Shown piece after piece: positions 22,211-33,240 of a stretch of DNA of 64,000 nt. The first letter of the stretch is position 1. Each line of letters begins with the position of its first letter. This stretch comes from Rapana venosa (taxonomy: Eukaryota > Mollusca > Gastropoda > Neogastropoda > Muricidae): contig CM054154.1 in the NCBI GenBank assembly GCA_028751875.1, positions 54,771,470-54,835,469 on the forward strand, given 5' to 3'. The notes below the pieces were generated by a model, which was not told the origin of the DNA, made no database searches, and saw only the letters and a list, made by a program, of their open reading frames with translations. The position numbers and the translations under genes were made by a program.

Positions 22211-23201
22211 GTAAGTAGATTTTTTGGGCGTGGCATGTGTATGTGTGTGTTGGGGGGGGGGGGGTTGTGTGTATACAAGGGGGTGGGGGGGGGGGGTCAA
22301 GGTATGTGTGAGTTTGGTTGTATTGTACTGAAGGTTTTTTTTGTTTGTTTGATTTGTTTTGGTTTTTGTTATGTTGGTTTGTTTAGGGTTGTTTTATTTT
22401 TTCCTCGGCTAGAGCTCCTATGTTTCCGAATGGTGAGATTTTGGTGTGTGTCCTTTTTTCCCCACCATGAAGGTAGCTGCATTTTGACTTCAGGGATGTT
22501 TAGTATTTTATTGTGTTGTATTGTATTGTATTGCAATTTATTAAAGTACCTTTGGAGGGTTAAATGCGCCTTATGTTTGTGTATACATTTCTATCAATAA
22601 GCAGCTCTTTTTTCCTTTCTTTACTTTTCCATTCCTCAGCTAAGGTTCTGACGTTCACCAATGGTAAGATTTTGCGTATCGAGGGTTGCCTGCCAGAACT
22701 GGCTATGATGATTTGAGGCAGTTTGGAGAAAAACGGGTTTGAAAGTTTAACATCACTGTCAGCTTTGTGCCTTTCTTGCTGTATTCTTCAGCCACTGAGA
22801 TTTATTTTGTAAAACATATCAACCTCTCATATCTGAAACAATACTGACAACATGGTTATTTTAATTTTGACAAACCCTTCTTATTCAACCAGAGTAGGAG
22901 CTGGTCAATTCTGGCGGTCACTGAAAGAGCAGAACTGAAAAGAAAAGAGCCAGCCCTGACTGCCGAACCTACCATGGCCAGCTCGGGCTTTAGGGCTATG
23001 GAGGGAAAGTAAATTATCAACTGTGTCTGCCAGAACTGGCCAGCTTGCTATAAGCATGTCTGGCAAGCTACTTATGCCTGGAACCTACCAGCTCACTTTC
23101 CGCCATCACTGCCTACATGGCTGAGGACAAGTACATTGGACTGCTTTCTTTCTCAATGCGAACAGCCAGATGTGGTTAAATCTTGGTTAGCGTAGTTTTT
23201 C
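22211..23201. other. Intron sequence, no gene recognised
   Basis: Contains GT and G runs (22240-22300) and two short related segments (22415-22470 and 22640-22690, each with GAATGGTGAGATTTT- or CCAATGGTAAGATTTT-like text) that resemble the decayed SINE end at 59150. The part 22880-23150 is rich in CTGGC/GCCAG and resembles the region at 54700-55010. Confidence 0.45.
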
Positions 23202-23217
23202 TAGTCTGACTCGCTGA
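23202..23217. repeat. Target-site duplication, left, of the full-length family-B LINE
   Basis: tagtctgactcgctga, repeated exactly at 36927-36942. Confidence 0.9.
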
Positions 23218-23593
23218 GATTCGGTGAGCTGATTTCGTGGCTAATGGACGCATTTTTGTGCGCTCTCTCTAGCCCTACACTTAATTGTTGAGCTGATTTT
23301 TGGGATTTGAAAAATACAACCCAGATATATCAGCACCTTTCACCGATCATGCCATCCAGCTACATGGACCAGGGAATTGGCTGCGGCAAGTTTTACTGGG
23401 TTTTCCTTGCCTTCATGAGACAGCGTGAATTGTTACCTGGTCCTAGGTAAGGGGTCTGCGTTTTCCACCACACTGTGCCGACTTTGGTTCAGCGCGTTTT
23501 CTTTATCGTAAAACAGAATGTTCGCTCTTCTATTTCAAACAAGCATCATTCAAACCTTCCGACAGACCAACGGCAGGCGCTCGATTCGGTGCC

Positions 23594-25315
23594 ATGACTG
23601 CCTTGTTTGTTGCTGTGTTTGTGTCGCACTTTCTCCTCCGGTGCATGGATGTGGAAAGCAACCCAGGCCCTCAATATACAGAGAGAAGAAATCGTGCTCA
23701 CACCGACACATGGACTGGCTTCTTGTCAAACAATGATGGCCCATTGACGAGCTGGCGCACATCTCAGACATGCCCAGACAGAAATGTTCTTGCCAGCATG
23801 CACCCCACAATACCATCCTATAGTAGCAGTGTCTCCAGGCAATGTACACAGCCTGCCATATTACAGAGGGACCATTCAGCTGCTCTCAGAGAGCTCCAAG
23901 AAGAATTTGCATGCCTCTCTGACAACACAAACAGGGAAATGAACGAGTTGAAATCCAGGTTTTCCGAGTTAACCAGCTCAGTGGCTGATGTTCAGTCATG
24001 GTGTCAGTCCCAGCATACGGAAAACATCGAACTGAAAGACTCGATGAACCAACCCTCAACCAGCACGTCACATCAACTGCAAGGTACCTGTGAACACCAG
24101 AGGAAGATAGATGACAACATGACCACTCTGTACGACTGGTGTAGGTCACTTCAACAAGAAAACAACACGTTGAGGTCGGAAGTGGCCAGATTAACGGACC
24201 ACGTCAGAAGTCAGTCCATGAACCCTGAGCAGTCACAGGCGGGATCAGCGACAGTCTCGCTAGAAGACTTTTCGGAAATCCTGAAATGGGTTCAGTCTAT
24301 CCAAGCTGATAACGATGCTGTAAAAGAAGAAGTCAAATATCTCTCTTCTACATGTGCCACACTTGAAAACCAGTGTGGAAGACTGCTTGACTGGAACAAC
24401 CACATCGATGACAAAAATGCCACCATGGACGAAAAGCTGGAAGAACTGGAAGCAGGTTCACGAGCTCGTAACATCAAGTTCTTCAATGTGTTTGAAGGAA
24501 ACAGCAGGAATGAAGGAGACTGTGTCCGACAGGTAGTACAGTTGTTGAACCGTTTCTACCCCAACAAGGTATGGACCACTGATGACGTGGAGACAGCAAG
24601 ACGGGTGGGCCCAAGACAGAATAGCTCTCATCCCCGACCCCTCATTGTCACAATGCAAGACAAGATCTTTGTGCTAAGAGAACAAGAGAGCAGGAAGGAG
24701 ATGGCTGACACCCTCAACATCCATGTGGCCACAGATTTGACAGACAACCAGCACGACATCCTGAGGGAAGAAAAGCTGGCTGGAAGAAAGGCCTTTTTCT
24801 ACAATGGCCGCCTGCATTACCACAATGGGAACAGGTCGCATTGGTATACCAAACACAGCTACAGAAAACCACAGGAAGAAGAAGAGGAAAGACATATGTT
24901 TAAAGCAAGACAGCAGGTCAGAAACCACAGTGAAGACAACCAAAACAGATATCACTATGAAGACAGACAGCAGGTCAGAAACCACAGTGAAGACAACCAA
25001 AACAGATATCACTATGAAGACAGACAGCAGGTCATAAACCACAGTGAAAACAAACAAAACAGATATCACTATGAAGACAGACAGCAGGTCAGAAACCACA
25101 GTGAGGACAAACAATGTGAAGACAGACAGCAGGTCAGAAACCACAGTGAGGACAAACAATGTGAAGACAGACAGCAGGTCAGAAACCACAGTGAAGACAA
25201 ACAAAACAGATATCACTATGAAGACAGACAGCAGGTCAGAAACTACAGTGAGGACAAACAATGTGAAGACAGACAGCAGGTCAGAAACCACAGTGAAGAC
25301 AACCAAAACAGATGA
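23594..25315 (+). CDS. Family-B LINE ORF1, 573 codons, N-terminal 2A motif and C-terminal repeats
   Basis: The start is ATG 23594 in a good context (gccATGa). Residues 2-17 are hydrophobic (ALFVAVFVSHFLL) and run directly into DVESNPGP (residues 19-26). A 2A motif makes the ribosome skip the Gly-Pro bond, releasing a 25-residue leader from the rest. Then come coiled-coil stretches (residues 95-280), an L1-type RRM-like core (RNIKFFNVFEG, about 295) and a C-terminal domain (EMADTLNIHVATDL). From about residue 440 it has tandem repeats of EDRQQVRNHSEDNQNRYHY. The natural protein continues at 29331; the L2-like LINE cuts it here. Confidence 0.85.
   Translation: MTALFVAVFVSHFLLRCMDVESNPGPQYTERRNRAHTDTWTGFLSNNDGPLTSWRTSQTCPDRNVLASMHPTIPSYSSSVSRQCTQPAILQRDHSAALRELQEEFACLSDNTNREMNELKSRFSELTSSVADVQSWCQSQHTENIELKDSMNQPSTSTSHQLQGTCEHQRKIDDNMTTLYDWCRSLQQENNTLRSEVARLTDHVRSQSMNPEQSQAGSATVSLEDFSEILKWVQSIQADNDAVKEEVKYLSSTCATLENQCGRLLDWNNHIDDKNATMDEKLEELEAGSRARNIKFFNVFEGNSRNEGDCVRQVVQLLNRFYPNKVWTTDDVETARRVGPRQNSSHPRPLIVTMQDKIFVLREQESRKEMADTLNIHVATDLTDNQHDILREEKLAGRKAFFYNGRLHYHNGNRSHWYTKHSYRKPQEEEEERHMFKARQQVRNHSEDNQNRYHYEDRQQVRNHSEDNQNRYHYEDRQQVINHSENKQNRYHYEDRQQVRNHSEDKQCEDRQQVRNHSEDKQCEDRQQVRNHSEDKQNRYHYEDRQQVRNYSEDKQCEDRQQVRNHSEDNQNR
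23648..23671 (+). other. 2A-like ribosome-skipping motif DVESNPGP
   Basis: Eight codons match the 2A consensus D-V/I-E-x-N-P-G-P exactly. They lie right after a hydrophobic leader, within 26 codons of the ORF1 start. The same motif occurs in the second family-B copy at 46904-46927. Confidence 0.92.
24901..25315. repeat. Coding tandem repeat, 57-bp and 45-bp units
   Basis: In-frame units of 57 bp (19 codons, EDRQQVRNHSEDNQNRYHY) and a shorter 45-bp form ending SEDKQC. At least eight units lie here and three more at 29331-29465 beyond the L2-like insertion. Both lengths are multiples of three, so the frame is kept. Confidence 0.92.
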
Positions 25316-25553
25316 GGATGAGTGATTGGCCTTTGCGCGGGATGGCAGCAGGGTGTATCTCTCTGTGTTTGAGTGTTGTTTTTGTGCTTTTTTCTCCGTT
25401 CAGAAATACAAATGTTATATCTACGTATTTGTGATTTCACCGTGCATTGACTGGTCAGATTGATTTTCCTTAATATCATTTACATTTCGAATTACTTTAA
25501 TTTATAATTTTCATTTTCTGATAAATATTTGAAGATTCAACTGACTGTATCAT

Positions 25554-26577
25554 TTGTGTTCAACTGACATTGCTGGTCCTTTTGGCCATTTTACTGTAAC
25601 CCTGCTGCCGTGTGAAAAATTGCACGTGAAACACGAACTCGGATCTCCCCCACCACAACTACCCAGTGTTCCTCTTTCCACCGATATGACACTTACTGCC
25701 GAAGACATGAGAGCTTTGCTCCCACATGGGTTCTACAATATACCAAAAGAACTTAAACAACACATTTCAACCTTAGGAATCAACCGCCACAAAAGTAGAC
25801 GAGGTACCCGTGCTGGCAGACATCATCGCCTGCAGCCCCCTACATCCGTCTCCAACCTCATTTCTGACGTCACTACCGCTACCACCGTAACCAAGGACAA
25901 CACTGCTTCGCATCCTTCTGAGCCACCTGCTTCGTCCTGTGACAATGACTTTGATAAAACGTGTTCTGATAATGTGTATCATGGTGTGCATGAAACTGTA
26001 AAACCCCCAAACTTCCCCAGTTCTTTCACCAGCTTCTACACCTGACTTTCAATCCAAACTTTTGTCTTCTCTTCCACTCTCCACATCTTTACCATCGCCT
26101 TCATCCTCTTCCACTGACTGTTATCCTAATTCATCACAGTTATCATCAACCTCTCTGCCTCCTTCTAACATCCTTCATATGTGCTTGTTCAACGTACAAT
26201 CTGTCTACCCAGAAGGTAAAGCTGATCTTATTTCTGATTTCATCTCTGAAAAGAACATTGATCTAACATTTCTTACAGAAACCTGGTTAAAACCACCCTG
26301 TCATGAACCGAAGATAAAACAACTGACACCACCTGGTTATAAAACTCGTTCTCTTCCCCGACCCTCCCGTGGAGGTGGCATTGCCATCGTTTATAAAGAT
26401 ACACTCGAACCTGCTCTTTCTTTCTGTCACTCCTTTCTTTTCTCACCTGAATCTTTCGAAGTCTGTGAACTCAACTTCAACACACCCGGCCACTCTATTA
26501 CTTTCTGCTATCTTTACCGTCCACCTCCAAACCGTAAGAATAATCTGACATCTTCCATTTTCCATCAAGAGTTTTAG
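25554..26577 (+). pseudogene. L2/CR1-like ORF, N-terminal region and endonuclease start (broken frame)
   Basis: The first frame (25554-26042) codes a Ser/Thr/Pro-rich N-terminal region of 163 residues. The second (26062-26577) codes a Ser/Pro-rich linker and the first half of the AP endonuclease, which keeps the Asn-Val-Gln start and the catalytic Glu in LTETW. The catalytic Asp in GDFNFHF lies after another stop at 26578. The N-terminal LHVKHE block is shared with 6256-6430, so it is a real family feature. Confidence 0.75.
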
Positions 26578-27242
26578 TCACTCCTGGATCACTACAGCCT
26601 CTCTCGTAGAAAGCTCATCATTCTAGGTGACTTTAACTTCCATTTTGATAACCAGTCTTCTTCTGATGTCAAACGTCTGTCTCTTTCTTTGTCGAATCAC
26701 TCTCTTTCTCAGCTGGTAAACGAAGCAACACACAGATCAGGAATATTTTAGACTGGCTAATTACCGATGTTTCCCAAGATCTGACCACATCTGTATCTAT
26801 CACAGATGAACTGCTTTCTGATCATTCCGCTGTTCTTTTCTCTCTAAATATTGCAAATGCTATCAGAGAGAAAAAGTATGTCACCCCTCGCAACCTCAAG
26901 GCCATAGATATTCAAACTTTCTCTTCACAAGCTGCTGAACGCCTATCACAAACCTCTGACAACAATAACCTCTCTAAACACTACAATGATGTTCTCAGCC
27001 AACTGCTTGATGAGCATGCACCTCCCACTGACCGTCTCCTGCCTAATAGGCCACGTGCGCCATGGTACACCCATGACATCCTGGTCGCAAAGCGCAAACG
27101 CAGGCAACTAGAGCGGCAGTGGCAAAAATCAAAAACGGAAATTAATAAGCAGCTCTTTTGAAAACAAGTAAACAAAGTCAATTCTTTAATTCTTTCAGAA
27201 AAAACAAAGTATTACTCTTCTCAAGTTCTTGATGCCACGTCT

Positions 27243-29054
27243 ATGAAATCTCTCTTTTCCCTCACATCTACTCTTCTTGGATCTGTGAAGGCATGCCCTC
27301 TGCCTTCCATCCACAACCACTCTGAACTTCCTTTTATATTCTCAGCATTCTTTTCTGAAAAAGTCTATAACATTTGCTCAAAACTGGATCAGACTCCTTT
27401 CCAGCCTGCACTTCCTGATCCCCAATTCTCTGGCACTCCTCTCCTTTTCTTTCATCCGACAAGTGAGAAAGAAATCATGACAATTCTGAAAGAAATGACT
27501 ATAAAATCATGTGATCTTGATCCCATACCTGCTTCTCTTTTCACACAGTGCCTACTACAACTCATAGCCGCTATCACGAAAATAGTAAATCATCTCTGTT
27601 TCAGGAAAGTTCCATCAGCTCTCAAAACTGCTATAGCCCACACCTCTACTCAAAAGCATAACCTTGACATAACATTTGAAGAATTATTAGACCTGTGTCC
27701 AATCTATCTTTTATTTCAAAGTCCTTGAAAATTAGTTCTCAAACAGCTCAACAACCACCTTCTCTCCAACAATCTTCTCCCTGAGTTTCAGTCTGCCTAT
27801 CGCGTCAACCACAGCACTGAAACCACCCTAGTACACACTTTAAACATGCTTCTACTCGCTTCTCACTCAGGGAAAATCTCCCTTCTCACTCTACTCGACC
27901 TATCAGCAGCCTTCGACACTATAGACCACACGATTCTTCTCTCCCCTCTTCAAAAAACGTTCGGTGTTACTGGCACAGCCCTCACCTGGTTTAATTCATA
28001 CCTTACTGACCGATTCCAGACAGTTGCAGTAAACAAGATTCAATCAATACCTGCCAAACTGGAATGCGGAGTCCCACAGGGATCAGTTCTAGGCCCTGTT
28101 CTTTTCACTCTTTACACTGCTCTACTGTCACATATAATAAACCGTCATCAAATCAACCATCATTTTTACGCAGATGACTCTCAGATTCAAAGGAGTGTTA
28201 CTCCTGAAAATCTGCCTTCTCTCCTGACAAATATGGCCTGCTGCTTTGAAGATATTCAAAACTGGATGAGACAGAACAAATTAAAGCTAAATGCAGATAA
28301 AATCGAAGCCATGTTCGTAGGGACCAAACACAAACTCTCTTCCATTACAACAGCTTCAATAGAACTCGGCAATACACCAGTCCCTCTATCCACTGCGGTG
28401 AAGTATCTAGGTGTCGTTATCGACAACACACTCTCTATAAAAAAATTCATCACCCAGACCTGTCAGTCGTGCTACTATCAATTACGGCGTATTAGTGCAA
28501 TCTGCTGATGTCCACTGATGCAACAGCCAAACTTGTCACGTCTCTCATTCTTTCACGTCTGGACTACTGTAATTCTCTTTTGCCTGGTCTGCCAGCATCA
28601 TCTATCCACTCCCTTCAACGTATACAAAACTCCGCAGCTCGACTAGTTCTCAGAAAGAAAAAAATCTGAGCACATTACCCCTCTCTTGCGATCTCTCCAC
28701 TGGCTGCCTGTGTCACAGAGAGTAAAGTATAAGACCAGTACCCGCTGTTACAAATGTCTCCACAAAACTGCACCCTCCTACCTCTGTGAATGTCTTAACC
28801 TGTACACTCCTTCACGTTCCCTCCGCTCTACTGCAGATACCTTGTGCCTACGAATACCTAGATTCAACCAATTCACCGTTGGCCGCCGCTCTTTCTCTAT
28901 TTCGGGTCCATCGACCTGGAATGAGCTCCCTCTCTCTCTTTGGCCAGAAACCTGGGTTATGACATTTTTAAATCCAGCCTCAAGACATATTTATTTCAAA
29001 CCTAAGATTCCCCCACCCCCCTGTTTCATATCAGAGCTATCCCACCTTCACTAA
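27243..29054 (+). pseudogene. L2/CR1-like RT and C-terminal region (three frames)
   Basis: 27243-27728 holds the linker and RT fingers (MTIKSCDLDPIPASLF). 27846-28508 holds the palm with AAFDTIDH, GVPQGSVLGP and YADDSQ, then LNADKIEAMFVG and VKYLGVVID. 28686-29054 holds the end of the C-terminal domain with LHWLPVSQRVKYKT and AGAPSYLCECLNLY-like text. All catalytic RT residues are present, but stops and shifts separate the pieces. Confidence 0.8.
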
Positions 29055-29330
29055 CCCATGTCCTATCACCCTGCTAAAGTATACGACCTGTGTGAGTGTG
29101 TGTGTGCTTTTGTAAAACATTTTACTATTGAAATTTTATTTCATAGATTTTGTCTGCAGCGCACCATGTTTGTAAATATTTGTTTGTTTAAACTATTGAT
29201 TATTTATTATTGATTGCATGACTGTGTAAGATTAGGTTGAATGCTTGCATTTTGATTTGTCTTTGCAAGATATAGCGCTATATACGTTCCATTTTTTAAT
29301 ATTGTTAATTTATTATTATTATTATTATAT

Positions 29331-30272
29331 CACTATGAAGACAGACAGCAGGTCAGAAATAACAGTGAAGACAAACAAAACAGATATCACTATGAAGACA
29401 GACAGCAGGTCAGAAATCAAAGTGAAGACAAACAAAACAGATATCACTATGAAGACAGACAGCAGGACAGTTTATTTCAAGAATACAGGGAACAGGAGAA
29501 ACACCAGGAAAGATATAATCATGCCAACAGACAACAACAGCAGGGATGCACAGAAAGGGAAGTTCCACAGGAAGATGCAGAACACTATGGACACGACGTG
29601 GATTGGCAACAGAGCCACCACTTGCCTGACGCTGGGCCTGGTCACAGGGACAGGCGATCAGAAGAGTCAAGGAACCAGGTCTTGGATCAGAAAGACAAAG
29701 ATGTACAGAACTCCTCCAGAAAGAAACGACAGAGACAGAATCAGGCAAAGGAGCATCCCTCCATTTGGGAACAAACAACAGAAACTCGCATACAACCATT
29801 CCACGAAGATGTCCGATCAACAACATGGAACTATGGACGGAATCATAGGTGTAACCAAACACCAGAGATATCTTCAGAGGAGGCTGGCAACAACCCACAA
29901 AACCAAATTAAACGAAATGCTGTAAGTCTTCCCAACCTCTACAGTATGGACGAGTTTCCTCCCCTGAACAGAGAGTTACCAGTGAGGACAGCTTCTCAGA
30001 GGACTACAGCACAGAAGCAGACTTCAGGCCATTCAATTACCCCTTCACCAGATCCACATTCTCCAGGGACATGTGCAGCCCAAGATGGCAACTTGAAAAT
30101 GATGGCCCCAGGTGACGAAATGACAGCCTTACGCACATTACTTTCCTGCAGAATGAGTGAAAGTACCAACATGTCAGAAAATGTAGCCAATGCTTCTGCT
30201 CAAGACGGAGAAGAAAACGACACACAAGAGAAAATGGCGAATACCTTTACCCCAAGAGACAAGATGCGATGA
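29331..30272 (+). pseudogene. Family-B LINE ORF1, continuation after the L2-like insertion
   Basis: The repeats resume in the ORF1 frame (YHYEDRQQVRNNSEDKQ). A long hydrophilic Gln/Glu/Arg-rich tail follows and stops at 30272. It lacks hydrophobic-core domains and ends with METALRTLL-like and ENVANASAQDGEENDTQ text. A separate open frame to 30726 (with ATPYTGPVTRSKARC) sits between ORF1 and the endonuclease and was probably part of ORF1 or ORF2 before a shift. Confidence 0.75.
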
Positions 30273-30725
30273 TATGAACTTCGCACACCAAGCATTAACA
30301 GAAGACGAAATGCTGGCGCCGGTGCAGACTCCACCCACTCTGGAGGTACAGCAAGATGACAACCAGACTCTTGTCAAACAAATTCTTGACCCATGGGAAT
30401 CTGCAGAGGATGGTCAAAGCAGCATGCCCTCATCACCAGACAGACAGAAAGAAGACAGCCCTCCCCATGACCAGACAGGCAAAGATGCAAGCCTAAGGAT
30501 TGAAAATGAAGTGACACCAGCCACTCCGTACACCGGGCCCGTGACCCGCAGCAAGGCAAGATGCAAACAAATGCACCTGACGGACTCCTTCCTCAGTTCA
30601 GGGGCTCGTTCCTCCAGACCAGGAGCAAAGACCAGCCACCTGCTGCTGCCAGTAGTCCCAAATAGGAAACTCGGGGCCCCGACCGTGCGTGCCAGGGGAC
30701 TAGAATTGAAAGGTCACACAATTTA

Positions 30726-32187
30726 GCATTCCTGACATACAATGTAGAAGGACTTAGTACAATCTATCAAGCAGATTTAAGATCTTACATATCCAGGTTT
30801 GATAAAGTTGTACTGACAGAAACATTCACTACAGATTTCCCTTCACATCTTTTTCCACTGCATGTTACATATGCTTCAAAAGCTGTTAAAGTCTCCAATG
30901 CACCCACAGCTCGGCTGTGGGGGGGGGGGGGGGGGGAGCTCTGCTAGTAAAGAAACACATTGCTCCTCTTGTTTCTCAGGTACATCTAGAATAGGACAGT
31001 TGGGTTGTGCTTACGCTGGCTAAAACACTGTCAGGTCTGGACAGGGACTGTGTCTTAATTGGCATATATTTTCCTCCACAATATAGCCGTGTTATTCTGA
31101 AACGGACATTTATAACGGTGTTTCTCTTTTGGAAAGTAATATAGTAGATATCCTAGAAGAGATGAGAAATGTGCCCATAATTATTATGGGTTATTTGAAT
31201 GCAAGGACTGGCAATGCTAATCTCACGAAGATGAACTGCCCTGTGATATCATTTTAGTGACCACGATAGTGATGTTAACCAAGTGTCGACACGAAGATGA
31301 ACTGCCCTGTGGTATCATTATTAGTGACCACGATAGTGATGTTAACCATGGGGTCGACACGAAGATGAACTGCCCTGTGGTATCATTATTAGTGACCCAC
31401 GTAGTGATGTTAACCATGGTGTCGACACGAAGATGAACAGCCCTGTGGTATCATTACTAGTGACCACGATAGTGATGTTAACCATGGTGTCGACACGAAG
31501 ATGAACTGCCCTGTGGTATCATTACTAGTGACCACGATAGTGATGTTAACCATGGTGTCGACACGAAGATGAACTGCCCCGTGGTATCATTTATAGTGAC
31601 CCCGATAGTGATGTTTAAACCCTGGTGTCGACACGAAGATGAACTGCCCTGTGGTATCATTACTAGTGACCACGATGTGATGTTAACCATGGTGTCGACA
31701 TGAAATGAACTGCCCTGTGGGATCATTTTTAGTGACCACGATAAATGATGTTAACCATGGTGTCGACACGAAGATGAACTGCCCTGTGGTATCATTATTA
31801 GTGACCACGATAGTGATGTTAACCATGGTGTCGACTTATATCAGAGGGCTTCAGCTGATGGGGTTTTGAATGACTTTGGAAAGTACTTGCTGACTGTTTG
31901 TGAGCAGTTCAGTTTGATTCTTTTGAATGGACTGATAAGTCATAGCTTTGATTCAATTTGTACTTATGTTTCTTATAATGGCTGCAGTGTAATAGATTAT
32001 TTTATAATATCAAGATGTATCTCTGATATGGCTGTTGGGTTAGTAGTTGGTGAGAGAATAGAGTCAAAGCATATGCCTTTAGAGCTGACACTGAAGTGTA
32101 AAAACGTAAGAACCAACATCGCTTGCAAACCCCAAAAGGTGGCCATACACAAATATCGGTGGGACTGTCAAAAGTCAGAGGAATACA
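30726..32187 (+). pseudogene. Family-B LINE ORF2 endonuclease, disrupted by a minisatellite
   Basis: The domain opens with LAFLTYNVEGLSTIYQ and VVLTETFTTDF (catalytic Glu). A G run lies at 30921-30936. NARTGNANLT (31198-31227) is the Asp-Phe-Asn region. Then come 31227-31836 (68-bp repeats) and the C-terminal half: LNDFGKYLLTVCEQFSLIL, SVIDYFIIS and SKHMPLELTL, where the final catalytic Asp-His is mutated (SKHMP; the other copy has SDHMP at 48754). It is broken and non-functional. Confidence 0.8.
31227..31836. repeat. 68-bp minisatellite, nine copies, derived from endonuclease coding sequence
   Basis: Unit starts fall at 31227, 31293, 31361, 31429, 31497, 31565, 31635, 31702 and 31770, so periods are 66-70 bp and mostly 68. 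The unit codes DELPCGIIISDHDSDVNHGVD in one frame (shortened: SDHDSDVNHGVD). Copies differ at only a few positions. Since 68 is not a multiple of three, it disrupts ORF2. Confidence 0.95.
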
Positions 32188-32458
32188 TCTTCTTCTTCTT
32201 CTTTCATCTGCCGCTGGTGCCCTTCGGCGTCGCAGGGAGACACAGACGTCTGTCTGCAGCAAGGCGGGAGGCTTGATGTAGTGACAGGTCATGGGCTCGT
32301 AGGGTGTCAGCCACGGAGTCGCTCCATCGTCTCCTTGGTCTACCTCTGGCTTTCAAGCCATTGTGTTTGGTGGTGTATGCCCGTAGGGCTGGTTGGTTGG
32401 GCGGCATTCTAGTGAGGTGACCAAACCACCTGATCCTTTGTTGTTCGATATGGTGGAG
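32188..32458 (-). mobile_element. RTE-type LINE 3' fragment (C-terminus) inserted in family-B ORF2
   Basis: The minus strand reads MPPNQPALRAYTTKHNG, RGRPRRRWSDSVADTLRA and the end LPATPKGTSGR, the conserved C-terminus of RTE ORF2, then a (AGA)n tail. It is nearly identical to 40768-41040 in both sequence and orientation. Confidence 0.85.
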
Positions 32459-32820
32459 AAATGGCAGAAAACTGTATTTCTAGAAAATTTAAAGAAGCAT
32501 ATGATATGATTGATTTTGATATAGAAGCAGCAATTAAACAACTTTATGAGATTATTGGTTTAGCAGAAACCCCTATGCTAAAGACAGTTGTCATTGGGAA
32601 ATTTGAAAACAATCCATGGTTCAATTTTGAGTGCATGGAGAAAAGAAGGTCAGTGAGACATGCTCTTAGAAATTATCGGAAATATACTAAAGACGATAAC
32701 ACTTCAGGGAGGATACGGAGACCCTGAGAGTAAATTACACAGATCTCAGGAAGAAGTACAAGTCCTTGCTAAAAGAAAAGAAAATTGGGTATAAAAGGCA
32801 GACAATGAAAGTGTTAGAAT
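32459..32820 (+). pseudogene. Family-B LINE ORF2, endonuclease-RT linker
   Basis: Frame with KFKEAYDMIDFDIEAAIKQL and NNPWFNFECMEKRRSVRHAL, matching the linker of the second copy (48900-49220). The fragment at 32821-33240 cuts it; EDSLTDPQRFWSTVRKHI continues beyond. Confidence 0.75.
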
Positions 32821-33240
32821 TCATATATTGGTGTATGGTGTGGGTGTGCGTGGGCGTGTTCGCACACACACGTACGTGCGTGTGTACGTGCTGCGTATAT
32901 GAGTGCGTAAAAATAAGTTTTTATGTCTTCTAGTCAATGGGTTTAAAATTGTGTTCACAATTGATGTGTGTGCGTGCGGGCGTTTGCGTGTGTGTGCGCA
33001 TGCGCAGTGTGTGTGGTGTGTGTGTGTGTGTGGGTGGTGTGGTGTGTGTGTGTGTGTTGTGTGTGTGGTGTGTTTTGTGTGTGTGTGTGTGTGTTCGTGA
33101 CTTTTATTTGAAAACCAATATGAAAAATAGCTTTTGTGTCTTTGATATATTTGATGAGTAACAATCTGCCTGTCAGTATTGTAATTGCCCTTCATGGGAT
33201 GATTAAAGTGTTTTTGACTTGACTTGACTTGACTTGACTT
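32821..33240 (+). mobile_element. Short LINE/SINE 3' fragment with (TTGAC)n tail
   Basis: About 420 bp inserted in the linker. It contains (GT)n (32835-33092) and ends ATTGCCCTTCATGGGATGA, TTAAAGTGTTTT and four to five TTGAC units. The TTGAC tail type also ends the LINE at 36926. Confidence 0.7.

Larger units (their letters stand above)
25316..29330 (+). mobile_element. L2/CR1-like LINE inserted into the ORF1 repeats
   Basis: A short leader is followed by an N-terminal region (25554-26040, with LLPCEKLHVKHELGSPPPQLP, quoted here as LLPCEKLHVKHE). Then comes an AP endonuclease (26170-26880, CLFNVQSVYPEGKADLI, FLTETWLKP, RGGGIAIVYKD, ILGDFNFHF). The RT (27730-28508) has LLDLSAAFDTIDHTIL, CGVPQGSVLGPVLF and the catalytic YADD as FYADDSQIQ. 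The C-terminal region has [29 protein letters not shown] and GPSTWNELPLSL (28540-28970). The tail has GCAAGATATAGCGCTATATA and (TTA)n. Several frame breaks make it inactive. Flanking ORF1 repeats show the site, but no clear target duplication. Confidence 0.9.

Noticed and set aside
24674..25306. Minus-strand 210-codon hydrophobic frame (repeated VVSDLLSVF)
   Set aside because: It is the antisense shadow of the ORF1 tandem repeats at 24901-25315.
31227..31836. Possible CRISPR-like array
   Set aside because: The 68-bp units are identical throughout, without unique spacers, and derive from LINE coding sequence.
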